Source of the DNA: Microbacterium sp. CGR2
Lineage (GTDB): Bacteria > Actinomycetota > Actinomycetes > Actinomycetales > Microbacteriaceae
Assembly: GCF_003626735.1 (NCBI RefSeq)
Contig: NZ_RBHX01000001.1
Span: forward strand, 2,852,001 to 2,916,000
DNA: 64,000 bases
Reading direction: 5' to 3'
Part shown: positions 1 through 8,056 of the stretch, in pieces
Position numbering within the stretch: position 1 is the stretch's first letter
Layout of the letters: each line of letters starts with the position of its first letter
Translations under genes and position numbers: made by a program
Notes under the pieces: model-generated
Databases searched by the model: none
The model's input: the letters and a program-made list of their open reading frames with translations, nothing else
Told to the model about the DNA's origin: nothing

Positions 1-2
1 CC

Positions 3-1214
3 CTGACCGACATCACCTACGTCTTCGACGAGCCGACAGTCGGCCTGCATCCGCATGACATCCAACGCATGAACGGTCTTCTGCTCAAGCTGCGCGACAA
101 GGGCAACACCGTGCTCGTCGTGGAGCACAAACCAGAGACGATCGCCATCGGAGATCACGTGGTCGATCTCGGGCCCGGTGCCGGCAGCGCCGGAGGCGAG
201 ATCTGTTACGAGGGCACGGTCGACGGTCTCAAGTCCAGCGGCACGCGCACCGGCAATCACCTCGACGACCGCGCGCAACTGAAGGACACTGTCCGCTCGC
301 CCTCCGGGGCTATCGAGGTCCGTGGTGCGACGGCGAACAATCTGCAGAACGTCGACGTCGATATTCCCACCGGTGTGCTCACCGTGGTGACCGGAGTCGC
401 CGGGTCGGGCAAGAGCTCGCTCATCCACGGATCGGTGTCGCGTCGAGACGGCGTGGTCGCGATTGATCAAGGCGCGATCAAAGGTTCGCGCCGCAGCAAT
501 CCGGCGACCTACACGGGGCTGTTGGAGCCGATTCGCAAGGCTTTCGCGAAGGCCAACGGCGTCAAACCCGCTCTGTTCAGTGCGAATTCCGAGGGGGCAT
601 GCCCGACGTGCAAGGGCGCGGGTGTCATCATCACCGAACTCGGCTTCATGGACACCATCGAGACGCCCTGCGAGGACTGCGGCGGCAAGCGCTTCCAGGC
701 GGGCGTGCTCGAGTACAAGCTGGCGGGCAAGGACATCACTCAGGTGCTCGATCTTCCCGTCTCGGAGGCTCGCGTGTTCTTCTCCGACGGGGAGGCGAAG
801 ATCCCGGCGGCCACGGCGATCCTCGGGCGTCTCGACGATGTGGGACTCGGCTACCTCTCACTCGGTCAGCCGCTGTCGACTCTGTCCGGTGGTGAGCGGC
901 AGCGGATCAAGCTAGCGATCCAGATGGGGGAGAAGGGCGATGTCTACGTGCTCGATGAGCCCACCACCGGCCTGCACCTTGCCGACGTCGAGAAGATTCT
1001 CGGCCTCCTCGATCGACTCGTCGAATCCGGCAAGACCGTGATCGTCATCGAGCATCACCAGGCGGTGATGGCACACGCCGACTGGATCATCGACATCGGT
1101 CCTGGTGCCGGGCATGACGGAGGCAGGGTTGTGTTCGAGGGCACGCCGGCGAATCTGGTATCCCAAAAATCGACCGTCACGGGGGAGCACCTTGCAGAGT
1201 ACGTCGGTGCCTGA
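3..1214 (+). CDS. UvrA-like ABC ATPase, 3' part (5' end outside window)
   Basis: About 403 C-terminal codons of an excision-repair UvrA family protein; the reading frame is open to the window edge, so the start lies upstream. The fragment opens on the Walker B of the first ATPase half (YVFDEPTVGLHP). It then has a second Walker A (GVAGSGKSSLIHG), a zinc module (CPTCKGAG followed by CEDCGGKRF), a second signature (LSTLSGGERQRIKLAIQMG) and a second Walker B (VYVLDEPTTGLHLAD). UvrA proteins are DNA-binding ATPases that locate lesions. The segment between the Walker A and zinc module is shorter than in housekeeping UvrA, which suggests the UvrA paralogue class sometimes linked to drug tolerance. 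That subclass call is an inference. Confidence 0.9.
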   Translation: MTDITYVFDEPTVGLHPHDIQRMNGLLLKLRDKGNTVLVVEHKPETIAIGDHVVDLGPGAGSAGGEICYEGTVDGLKSSGTRTGNHLDDRAQLKDTVRSPSGAIEVRGATANNLQNVDVDIPTGVLTVVTGVAGSGKSSLIHGSVSRRDGVVAIDQGAIKGSRRSNPATYTGLLEPIRKAFAKANGVKPALFSANSEGACPTCKGAGVIITELGFMDTIETPCEDCGGKRFQAGVLEYKLAGKDITQVLDLPVSEARVFFSDGEAKIPAATAILGRLDDVGLGYLSLGQPLSTLSGGERQRIKLAIQMGEKGDVYVLDEPTTGLHLADVEKILGLLDRLVESGKTVIVIEHHQAVMAHADWIIDIGPGAGHDGGRVVFEGTPANLVSQKSTVTGEHLAEYVGA

Positions 1215-1222
1215 GGCAGGTG

Positions 1223-1255
1223 GGCCGCGGTCGACGAACCGCGACCAACGCGGCC
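1223..1255. terminator. Hairpin between convergent genes
   Basis: The arms GGCCGCG and CGCGGCC pair perfectly and an inner GTCG/CGAC stem extends the hairpin. It sits between the converging stop codons of the UvrA-like gene and the next membrane-protein gene, so it could end transcription from both sides. There is no clear T run, so efficiency is uncertain. Confidence 0.35.
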
Positions 1256-1261
1256 TGGTCG

Positions 1262-1885
1262 TCACGCCGATCGAAAGACTTCGGTGCTGGTGTCTTGACG
1301 GCGCGCGGCGAGGATCAGGAGCATGATTCCCAACCCGAGCGTGCCCGCCATAAACGCAAGCGTACTCATCGCGATGAAGAGACCCGCATAGAGCTGGACG
1401 TCGTGCGGGCCCAGCGCGGTGATCACGATCTGGGGAACGGCCCAGGCAAAAGCGGCGACTCCCATCACCCAGAGTGGCGCCCATCGCCACGGAGACGGAA
1501 CCACACCGGCGCGTGCCACCTGCGTCGCCGCAATCAAGCCTGCTCCGGCCTGGACGGCGAGAGAGATGTATCCGAGGACCACCCATCCTGAGCCGTCCTG
1601 GCGCTCGCTCGTCGCAAGGAACTGCGCCGCCGCGTTGGTCGCGAAAGGCCAGAACGCCAGTACCGCCATCGCGCAGACACCCAGAGGACGACGAGCGACA
1701 ACGCTGTGCTCACGGATGAGCCCGATCGCCAGCACGAGTAACGCCGCGGCGTAAACGACGTCGGTGAGCACACCGAACCATGCGGCACCTTCTGTGCCGG
1801 CGAGCGGCGCTTGCAGCATCCCGAAGGCGCCAGCGGCGATGAGTCCCGACCCGCCGAAGGTCCAGGTGTTTCCGCCTGATCGCAT
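1262..1885 (-). CDS. Polytopic membrane protein of unknown function
   Basis: A 207-residue, strongly hydrophobic protein with about six predicted membrane segments and no catalytic motif that I recognise. The stretch VPSPWRWAPLWV near residue 130 recurs in the 214-residue membrane protein at 27018-27662, and the two have a similar segment layout, so they appear to be distant paralogues. A TAAGCT box ends 6 nt before the ATG, which fits a leaderless actinobacterial transcript. Function unknown. Confidence 0.75.
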   Translation of the reverse strand: MRSGGNTWTFGGSGLIAAGAFGMLQAPLAGTEGAAWFGVLTDVVYAAALLVLAIGLIREHSVVARRPLGVCAMAVLAFWPFATNAAAQFLATSERQDGSGWVVLGYISLAVQAGAGLIAATQVARAGVVPSPWRWAPLWVMGVAAFAWAVPQIVITALGPHDVQLYAGLFIAMSTLAFMAGTLGLGIMLLILAARRQDTSTEVFRSA

Positions 1886-1891
1886 GTCGCT

Positions 1892-1897
1892 AGCTTA
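1892..1897 (-). promoter_or_regulatory. -10 element for leaderless membrane gene
   Basis: TAAGCT on the minus strand (TANNNT pattern) lies 6 nt before the ATG of the downstream membrane-protein gene, the spacing usual for leaderless starts in actinobacteria. No good -35 box is visible. Confidence 0.4.
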
Positions 1898-1924
1898 GGA
1901 GTCAGCGCGCTCGAAGATTAACCG

Positions 1925-1938
1925 ATAATGCACATTAT
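1925..1938. promoter_or_regulatory. Short palindrome upstream of recombinase module
   Basis: The perfect dyad ATAATG-CA-CATTAT stands in the roughly 300-bp AT-richer spacer (1886-2188) between the membrane gene and the recombinase genes. It may be a binding site for a small HTH protein such as the one encoded in the module. Otherwise I see no gene in this spacer. Confidence 0.25.
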
Positions 1939-2188
1939 GTCAGTTCGACTAGGCTTTATTTCAACAGATGAAATCGCCTGCTCTCCCCTTCGCACGCCCT
2001 TCGGATGATGATTCGATCCGTGTGAAAGATACTCGGACCTGGGAAAAATCATGGGCCTGCATGTTCTCGTCGTCAGTTGGGTGTCTGCGATCAGAGTACA
2101 GGCGCATCGGGATCGGTGACGACAACGCCAGCAGTTGCGCGGATCTCTCATTGAGTGCATGATTCAATCATTCAACGAAAGGATTGAG

Positions 2189-3295
2189 ATGGGCCTCGAT
2201 GAGCAAGGACGTTACGTACAGCAATCAGGTTTCGTGCTGCTCCACCCGGAGGAGAGTGTGTTCTCCGAGATGCTGCAGGGCTTCAGGCGCCAGCAGCTGA
2301 CGCGCAACCTCGCCTTCTCCACTGTTGAAAATCGGGAGGGCCTGATTCGCCGCTTCGCTACGGAGATGAACGAGTACCCCTGGGCCTGGAGCGTCGACAT
2401 GGTCGATGAGTTCTTCGCTGACCGTCGTGCGGTTCACGGCAACAAGCGATCCACGATCCGCAGTTACCAGAACGCCCTCTCAACGTTCACCGACTAGGTT
2501 TGCTCCGAGTCATACGGCTGGGTAGATCGCTGCATGGAACTCTTCGGCACGCATCCTGCGCCGGTCTTCCACTATTGGAATACTGCTCGACACATCCAAG
2601 AGGCGGAGCATGGAGGGCGACGTCGACCATTCCGTCACACAGAGCTTCAAGCGTTCTTCGACCGCGCGGACGACGAGGTCGAACGCATCGCGCGAACAGA
2701 TCGAAAAGGCTGGGCGGCAGCGTTCCGTGATGCAACGCTCTTCAAGATCGCCTACTGTTTCGGCCTTCGAAGGAACGAAGTGCGGCATCTCGAGACCTTC
2801 GATTTCAGCCGCAATCGAAAGGCGCCCGAGTTCGGCAAGTACGGTCACCTCAATGTCCGATACGGAAAGGCCATGCGAGGGTCGGACTACAAGCAGCGTA
2901 ACGTCCTGGCCCTCTACCCGTGGGGTAGTGACATCCTCGAGGAGTGGCTCGAGAGAGGCCACCCATACCTCGCCAACCAGAGTGGTACCGAGCTCTTCAC
3001 TACCGAACGTGGCACGTTCGTGTCCGAGACAGCCCTCGGCGCCAGGTTCCGTCAGTACCGAGACGACATTGGGCTTGGACGGGAGGTCGTCATGCACTCG
3101 CTGCGACACTCCTACATCACACACCTCATCGAAGCTGGTGCACCGGCGTATTTTGTACAGAAGCAGGTTGGTCACGAGTACGCGTCGACCACCGCGCTGT
3201 ACACGGGTGTTTCCGACGACTACTTGACCTCGACTGTTCGAGACATGCTGAGCGGAACAATCGGAGACGCTCTCAGAAATGGATCCAAGGACTGA
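2189..3295 (+). pseudogene. Tyrosine recombinase split by an in-frame TAG codon
   Basis: One uninterrupted frame of 368 codons except for TAG at 2495-2497 (codon 103). Upstream is a SAM-like N-terminal core-binding domain. Downstream is a complete catalytic domain with Arg I (GLRRNEVRH), box II HSLRHSYITHL (HxxR) and GHEYASTTALYTG carrying the nucleophilic Tyr. Family members as I recall them have Tyr where the TAG stands (..FTDYV..), so one base change in a TAC or TAT codon would explain it. The start is set at the ATG preceded by AAAGGA; upstream TTG and ATG codons lack such a site. The catalytic part could only be made from an internal ATG at 2534 or by amber readthrough. The gene end abuts the next HTH gene, as in an operon. 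Confidence 0.85.
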
Positions 3296-3296
3296 A

Positions 3297-3635
3297 ATGC
3301 GCCGCACAACCGATTACGACTGGAAGCTATCCGAGTTGATGGCACGCAACGCCATGCATAACTCCACAGACCTCGCTCCCCATCTCGCGGATCGGGGCAT
3401 CAACTTGTCATCAGCACAGATCTGGCGGATGGTCACTGGAAGACCTGAACGCCTCTCACTCCCCCTACTTGCCGCTCTTTGTGACATTTTCCACTGCACG
3501 CCGGCTGACTTGATAACCACATGGGCCACCGATGCCGCGCCCGCGAAGCGAGCGGTCAACGAGGTCACGAGCTTGAACGCAGTAGGAAGTCGCGCCCGAC
3601 CGAAACGAGCGAGAGTGATAGCCGATGACCGCTGA
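3297..3635 (+). CDS. Small XRE/Cro-type HTH protein of recombinase module
   Basis: A 112-residue protein with a Cro/C1-type helix-turn-helix at about residues 12-65 (LSSAQIWRMVTGRPERLS is the recognition region). The ATG follows AAGGA by 5 nt and lies one base after the recombinase stop; an in-frame ATG at 3279 would overlap that gene. The 3' end overlaps the next recombinase gene by 11 bp, so translation is probably coupled. Small HTH proteins between two tyrosine recombinase genes recur in actinobacterial mobile modules. A role in control or excision is inferred. Confidence 0.8.
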   Translation: MRRTTDYDWKLSELMARNAMHNSTDLAPHLADRGINLSSAQIWRMVTGRPERLSLPLLAALCDIFHCTPADLITTWATDAAPAKRAVNEVTSLNAVGSRARPKRARVIADDR

Positions 3636-5133
3636 AAGCGCCCCAAAGCGACCCAAGGGTCGACCACGCGCAGCAGGCGACGTTACGTGCGCGCGGTGCC
3701 ATGAACAGACTCCTAAGTCGACAACGAAGTATCGGTTCCCGGAAGGTCTGATCTGTGGGCGCTGCTATGACCGAGCGGTTCACACTGTAGGCGAGTGTCC
3801 TACGTGCTCGGCCGAGAGACTCCTACCCGGAATCGACTCGGCGGGACGCCCAGCATGCTCCGACTGTAGCGGCCTCGGACGAAGCTTCTTCTGTCAACGG
3901 TGTGGCCAAGAAGGTGCCATCTTCCGACGCGGAACTTGTGAACGATGTTCGCTTGACGATGATCTCCGCGGGATCCTCAATGGGGCCGAGCAGATCAACC
4001 CTGCGTTGTCGGCGCTCAAGGAACGGCTGCTCGAAAGCGACCGTCCGACAAGCGTACTGACATGGATGCGCTCCCCCAAGGTCAAAGACCTCTTTCGTGG
4101 ACTTGCGGACGGATCCATCACGATCACCCATGAGGGGCTCGACAGCGCCGGGCGCACCGGAGCTGTGCAACATATGCGAGCACTACTCGTCGACCTGAAA
4201 ATGCTACCGACTCGCGATGAGGGCTACGTCTCTTTCGAACACTGGGTCAACCGTGTTGTACAAGATGCCCCGCCAAGCCAACGTCTGCCCCTCACTCAAT
4301 ACGCCGTCTGGCATCACCTGAATCGTGTGCGAGAACTAGTCGAGCGGGGACAGGACGCCCACTCCCCCGCGCACTATGCCAAACAGCAGATCACGGCAGC
4401 GAGCGAGTTCCTGCAATGGCTCGAGGAGCAGAACGTCACCCTCATCAACTGTGGCCAGGGACTTGTCGATGAATGGCTGACAACTGGGCCGACGACACGC
4501 TACAACGTCAAGCTGTTCCTGGACTACTGCACGGAGCACAAGCTTTCCAGCCCGCTGACGGTGCCGCGCCGTAACGCGCGCTCCACGCGAAGGATGGACT
4601 CGGAAGAACGCCTACGCTGGATCCGCTTCTACTGTGACGCCACTGGCTTGAAACTCGCGACCCGCACGGCAGCACTGATGTTCCTCCTTTACGGACAACC
4701 GTTGTCGCGCCTCTCGGAAATGCGTGTCGAGCAGTTCACCCGCACCGATGCCGGAGAACTCATAGTGAGGTTCTCCGGCAAAGACGTGCCGGTCCCGGAG
4801 CCGTTCGCGAGCATCGTTTCCGAACACCTCACCGGTCGTGCCCGTGTCCGAACTCAACGAGTCGACGACAACCCGTATCTCTTCCCCGGGATGAGAGCCG
4901 GCAAACACATCACCGCTCAACAACTGAGGGAGGAACTCAACGTACTTGGGATCGACGTTCTCGCAGCGAAGAACACCAGCCTGGACGACCTCGTCACCCG
5001 GATGCCAGCGCCGCTCGTCGCGATGGCGCTGGGATTCAGCTTCAATGCGATGGACCAACACGAGATTCACCAAGGCGTCCGTTTCGAAGAGTACGTGCAT
5101 GGGCGATTCCACGATGAGAAGTACACCTTCTGA
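3625..5133 (+). CDS. Large tyrosine recombinase-like protein with zinc ribbons
   Basis: A 502-residue protein. The first 115 residues carry repeated CxxC pairs (CARCHE, CGRCYD, CPTCSA, CSDCSG, CQRCGQ, CERCSL), consistent with several zinc ribbons that bind DNA or protein. Residues 190-320 resemble a SAM-like core-binding domain, and 325-480 follow the recombinase fold (LMFLLYGQPLSRLSEMR). The arginine of box I, the HxxR motif and a tyrosine nucleophile are not recognisable, so it may be a structural partner rather than a catalyst. Its place after a catalytic recombinase and an HTH gene resembles Tn554-type or recombinase-trio organisation. Confidence 0.8.
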   Translation: MTAESAPKRPKGRPRAAGDVTCARCHEQTPKSTTKYRFPEGLICGRCYDRAVHTVGECPTCSAERLLPGIDSAGRPACSDCSGLGRSFFCQRCGQEGAIFRRGTCERCSLDDDLRGILNGAEQINPALSALKERLLESDRPTSVLTWMRSPKVKDLFRGLADGSITITHEGLDSAGRTGAVQHMRALLVDLKMLPTRDEGYVSFEHWVNRVVQDAPPSQRLPLTQYAVWHHLNRVRELVERGQDAHSPAHYAKQQITAASEFLQWLEEQNVTLINCGQGLVDEWLTTGPTTRYNVKLFLDYCTEHKLSSPLTVPRRNARSTRRMDSEERLRWIRFYCDATGLKLATRTAALMFLLYGQPLSRLSEMRVEQFTRTDAGELIVRFSGKDVPVPEPFASIVSEHLTGRARVRTQRVDDNPYLFPGMRAGKHITAQQLREELNVLGIDVLAAKNTSLDDLVTRMPAPLVAMALGFSFNAMDQHEIHQGVRFEEYVHGRFHDEKYTF

Positions 5134-5252
5134 TCCCGTCGGCAACTGAGCCGTCATTCCTTCTCAGCGACATGTCTCGTACAGAGCCGAGGTCAGCGGC
5201 CGCTCCCCCGTCGCGCGTGAGAACTGGAACGCGAAGATTCGCTCAAGGATGA

Positions 5253-5588
5253 TCAGCGGGCCGTGACGTCTGGGGCTCCGGCGGGAACAAGGTCAGACAG
5301 GGGCACCTCTAGCACCTGCGAGAGCGCAATGAGCGTTCGTAGCGTGGGATTCGCCGGTGCGCCAGACTGAGCCTCCCCTCGTTCGTACCGAAGGTATGTG
5401 AGTCTGGACACGTTCGCTCGATACGCCACGGCCTCCTGCGAGAGGCCTCGAACCTCGCGAAGGCGGCGAATGTGCAGTCCGAGCCTCGTCGCGAAGTCTT
5501 CCCACGCCTCGTCGACATCCGGATCTTGTTCGCCCACCTCCTCAGCCTTCCTAGAAAGCCATGGGACATGGTTTTGTCTATGTGACAT
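5253..5588 (-). CDS. XRE-family transcriptional regulator
   Basis: A 111-residue protein with an acidic N-terminus and a Cro/C1 HTH at about residues 32-92 (LRRLREVRGLSQEAVAYRA, then NVSRLTYLRYERGE). It is divergent from the overlapping three-gene unit that starts at 5730, and a perfect dyad lies in the spacer between them, so it is a plausible local regulator of that unit and of itself. It has no toxin partner in its own direction. Confidence 0.8.
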   Translation of the reverse strand: MSHRQNHVPWLSRKAEEVGEQDPDVDEAWEDFATRLGLHIRRLREVRGLSQEAVAYRANVSRLTYLRYERGEAQSGAPANPTLRTLIALSQVLEVPLSDLVPAGAPDVTAR

Positions 5589-5626
5589 AATTGGCCTCAG
5601 CCATACGAAACATTCACTTCATCGAC

Positions 5627-5642
5627 AGACGCAGCCGCGTCT
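5627..5642. promoter_or_regulatory. Dyad in divergent spacer (candidate operator)
   Basis: AGACGC-AGCC-GCGTCT is a perfect 6-bp inverted repeat with a 4-bp spacer between the XRE gene and the divergent unknown/metallophosphoesterase unit. Position and symmetry suit a dimeric HTH repressor; binding is inferred. Confidence 0.4.
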
Positions 5643-5729
5643 CGACCTGCACGTGTGCCGCTGCGCATCGGCTCCGGGTCGCCTCGATGTGTAGGTCCCG
5701 CCCAGGTCGACCCTGATTGTTGAGTAGCA

Positions 5730-6131
5730 GTGACTGATTCCCGACCGATCTGGTGGAGTGCCACGGAGGTCGAAGTTCCTGACGCCTGGCGGGCAGCGTT
5801 TGATGCACTCACCGATGAGGAGCGGGCTGCCGATCAAGGTTTGGCCGCGGCGATCTTCGTCGCGCGAGTGCGTCGACGCACCGGTCGTGGGCCAACCTTT
5901 TCCGAGCTCTTCGCCGAGCTGTTCGCACGCGAGCCACTTCATCCCGAATGGCCCGCCGGCCTCACCTACCCCGCCCGCGCCACTATCCACCACGCCTTCA
6001 GACTCCATGTGGCGATCCAGTGGAAACGAGGCGGATGGATCAGCTGGGATCCGGGGGTGGAACGCAGCCTACGAGTGGGGCCCACTTTCCGTGAACAGTC
6101 GCGTGCGCGGCAGGCGGCGAGAGCCCGATGA
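5730..6131 (+). CDS. Unknown protein, first gene of metallophosphoesterase unit
   Basis: A 133-residue protein starting at GTG, rich in Trp, Ala and Arg and without a recognised domain. The middle (residues 45-75) is helical and basic (VARVRRRTGRGPTFSELFAE), which resembles small HTH-like proteins. Its stop overlaps the start of the metallophosphoesterase gene as ATGA, so the two are translationally coupled and probably act together. Confidence 0.65.
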   Translation: MTDSRPIWWSATEVEVPDAWRAAFDALTDEERAADQGLAAAIFVARVRRRTGRGPTFSELFAELFAREPLHPEWPAGLTYPARATIHHAFRLHVAIQWKRGGWISWDPGVERSLRVGPTFREQSRARQAARAR

Positions 6132-7132
6132 GAGCTCTCGAACATGCGCCGACCATCGCGTTGCCGGATCAGCGCGTCGCGGTGTGCGGCGACTGGCATG
6201 GCAACATCGGCTGGGCGCGGATGATCTCCCAGGCTCTGCCACGCCTCGCGCCCGACGTGACGACGATCCTGCACCTCGGCGACTGGCAAATGCCGCCGGC
6301 AGAGACCGACGAAACCTTCGCCGGGACCAGCATCAACCGCATCTACGTCACCCTCGGCAACCACGAGCCGTGGGGACAGATCACCCCACTCCTGGACAAG
6401 CACCCCGGGGAGGCCGTCCGCATCTCCGAGCTGATCTGGCTGCTCCCGCGTCCGGCGCGCCTCACTATCGGAGGACGTAGCGTCCTGTCGCTCGGCGGGG
6501 CCGCGTCCGTCGACCGCGAGTCGAGGGAGGAAGGACGGACTTGGTGGCCTGACGAAGCCGTCTCCGACGCGCACGTGGCAGCTGCCATCGCCGGCGGCCC
6601 TGCGGACTTGATGCTCACCCACGAGTCCCCGGCGAACACCCCCGTTCGCCCAGTCCGAGAGATTCTGCGCACGAACCCTCACGGGTTCCCGTCGACCGCG
6701 CTTGCAGCGTCCGCCGCGTCTCGCGCCAGGATCAGCGAAGTGTGGGATGCAGTACGCCCCGAGCTACTCGCGCACGGGCACTTGCACGCACCGGGCGGTG
6801 GCAGGACCGAGGACGGCCGGCGGGTCGCCAGCCTCGGGCGCGAAGGCCAGGAGGCGAATCTGGCCATCCTCGATATGCGCACCTTGAAGATGGCGACGCC
6901 GCACCCCCGGATCATCCGCGGGCTGGCGGAGCAGTACGAGGACGACTACCTCGACCGCGAGAAGCGGGCGAAGGGCGCAGCCGAGGCGCTGCACTCCGGG
7001 GTTTTGGACGGGCTCGTGCCAACCGCCGGCGCTCTACAAGACGCGCAGGACTACATCGACGGGCGCCGAACCCTCGACGAGCTCATCGAAGACGTCCGTC
7101 GACGCCACACCCGCCCCGAAGACAAGCCATGA
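6128..7132 (+). CDS. Calcineurin-like metallophosphoesterase
   Basis: A 334-residue cytoplasmic protein with the full metal-ligand set of the calcineurin-like phosphoesterase fold: GDWHGN, HLGDWQ, LGNHE, LTHESP and HGHLH. These enzymes cleave phosphate mono- or diesters using two metal ions; the substrate is unknown. About 90 residues after the last motif are charged and helical. It overlaps the preceding and following genes by 4 bp each (ATGA), a very tight operon. The neighbours (HTH regulator, MbcA/ParS-like protein) suggest an accessory module rather than housekeeping nucleotide turnover. Confidence 0.85.
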   Translation: MRALEHAPTIALPDQRVAVCGDWHGNIGWARMISQALPRLAPDVTTILHLGDWQMPPAETDETFAGTSINRIYVTLGNHEPWGQITPLLDKHPGEAVRISELIWLLPRPARLTIGGRSVLSLGGAASVDRESREEGRTWWPDEAVSDAHVAAAIAGGPADLMLTHESPANTPVRPVREILRTNPHGFPSTALAASAASRARISEVWDAVRPELLAHGHLHAPGGGRTEDGRRVASLGREGQEANLAILDMRTLKMATPHPRIIRGLAEQYEDDYLDREKRAKGAAEALHSGVLDGLVPTAGALQDAQDYIDGRRTLDELIEDVRRRHTRPEDKP

Positions 7133-7533
7133 CCGACGACGCAGCGTCGAGCCCCTGGGCTGAGATCGTCGGCCCCTGGGCTGAGATCGTCGGCCCCTGC
7201 TACACGGTCGCTAGCTTGGCTCGTACACTCGGGTGGACCGAGGACGAAGCCATCGAGGCTGGGGATCATCTGCGCCTGCTGAAGCTGCGCACCTCCGACG
7301 GCGTCCTGCTGTTCCCGGCGTTCCAGCTCCTCGACGGGAAAGTGGTGACGGGGCTGACGCGAGTGCTCGTCATCCTGGAAATCGGAACAGCTGACCCGTG
7401 GACGTGGGCGCAGTGGTTGAACACTGAGCTGCCCGATGCGGATCCGCCCCGCAACATCCAGTACCTCTACGACGGGCGCCTCGACGAGGCGATCCGCGAT
7501 GCCAAGCACGATGCCTGTGCATGGCGTTCGTGA
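7129..7533 (+). CDS. MbcA/ParS-like small protein with duplicated N-terminal motif
   Basis: A 134-residue protein. Residues 20-65 look like a winged or HTH-like module (CYTVASLARTLGWTEDEAIE) and the C-terminal half (DPWTWAQWLNTELPDADPP, then a helix) resembles the toxin-binding domain of Xre/MbcA/ParS antitoxins. The assignment rests on recalled motif shape. The start ATG overlaps the metallophosphoesterase stop by 4 bp. A 21-bp tandem duplication repeats WAEIVGP. A frameshifted homologue lies at 22388-22764. No RES-domain toxin, the usual partner, is seen beside either copy. Confidence 0.6.
   Translation: MTDDAASSPWAEIVGPWAEIVGPCYTVASLARTLGWTEDEAIEAGDHLRLLKLRTSDGVLLFPAFQLLDGKVVTGLTRVLVILEIGTADPWTWAQWLNTELPDADPPRNIQYLYDGRLDEAIRDAKHDACAWRS
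7151..7192. repeat. 21-bp perfect tandem duplication inside a gene
   Basis: Two head-to-tail copies of a 21-bp unit (7151-7171 and 7172-7192), followed by 7 more matching bases. The unit length keeps the frame and adds one extra WAEIVGP to the protein. The decayed homologue at 22388-22764 has only one copy, so this is probably a recent slippage event. Confidence 0.9.
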
Positions 7534-7691
7534 TGGCTACCTTCGACGAGCCGTCAGCTGAATGGGCATTCATGCTCGCGCACGGCACCGTGGCGATGAC
7601 TCGCGAACGCTCCGGCCAACGGCTGTCCGTGATGAGGGCCTTTCAAGGTGCAAGGAGGGCTACAGTCTCAGCATGCGATCCATACCGCTGA
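7533..7691 (+). CDS. Possible 52-codon ORF or gene remnant
   Basis: A short frame begins at an ATG that overlaps the preceding stop (TGATG), as expected for the next gene of an operon, but runs only 52 codons and overlaps the Phd/YefM start. It matches nothing I know. It may be the 5' stub of a lost third or fourth operon gene, such as a toxin, or chance. Confidence 0.25.
   Translation: MATFDEPSAEWAFMLAHGTVAMTRERSGQRLSVMRAFQGARRATVSACDPYR
7661..7666 (+). promoter_or_regulatory. -10 element of leaderless antitoxin gene
   Basis: TACAGT (TANNNT) ends 6 nt before the ATG of the Phd/YefM gene, the spacing typical of leaderless transcripts; no ribosome-binding site lies just before that ATG. Confidence 0.4.
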
Positions 7692-7948
7692 GCGAGGCGA
7701 AGGGCAACCTCGTCGGGCTGATGGACGAGGTGGAGAACGAGAAGGAGATATTCGAGATCACCCGAGGTGGTCGCCCGGTGGTCGTGTTGATGAGCATGGA
7801 TGCGCACGACTCGTTGCACGAGACGCTGTTCTGGCTCTCCCAGCCCGGCGCACGCGACGACATCGGTGCGGCACTGCGTCAGCTTACCTCCGGAAAGACG
7901 CTGGATGCCGACACTACCCGCGCCCAGCATGGCTTACCGCCGCTGTGA
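7673..7948 (+). CDS. Phd/YefM-family antitoxin without adjacent toxin
   Basis: A 91-residue protein with the family N-terminus (MRSIPLSEAKGNLVGLMDEV, then a segment ending ITRGGRPVVVLMS) that forms the DNA-binding dimer; the C-terminal part should wrap a toxin. Phd/YefM genes usually overlap a RelE/YoeB or Doc toxin gene, but the next 190 bp hold no such frame on either strand and the arsenic cluster begins there. It is probably an orphan whose toxin was lost at the island junction. Confidence 0.8.
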   Translation: MRSIPLSEAKGNLVGLMDEVENEKEIFEITRGGRPVVVLMSMDAHDSLHETLFWLSQPGARDDIGAALRQLTSGKTLDADTTRAQHGLPPL

Positions 7949-8039
7949 CCATTCGTGCGCAGTGGCCGCACTGGATACCTCGCGGAAGTATCCACTTCTG
8001 CGACGACTAGTGTCGCGGCGCGACTGCTCACGCCCCTCG

Positions 8040-8056
8040 AGAAAGGAGGTCCGATG
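8040..8056 (+). promoter_or_regulatory. Very long Shine-Dalgarno followed by ATG
   Basis: AGAAAGGAGGT (11 nt, complementary to the 16S rRNA 3' end as I know it) stands 3 nt before an ATG at 8054. The frame after it soon runs antisense into arsC, so no sensible protein follows. It may be the leader of a gene cut off when the arsenic island arrived. Confidence 0.35.

Noticed and set aside
7970-7996. Imperfect inverted repeat around CTCGCGGAA after the antitoxin gene
   Set aside because: One mismatch, no T run and no clear relation to a promoter; too weak to call terminator or att site.
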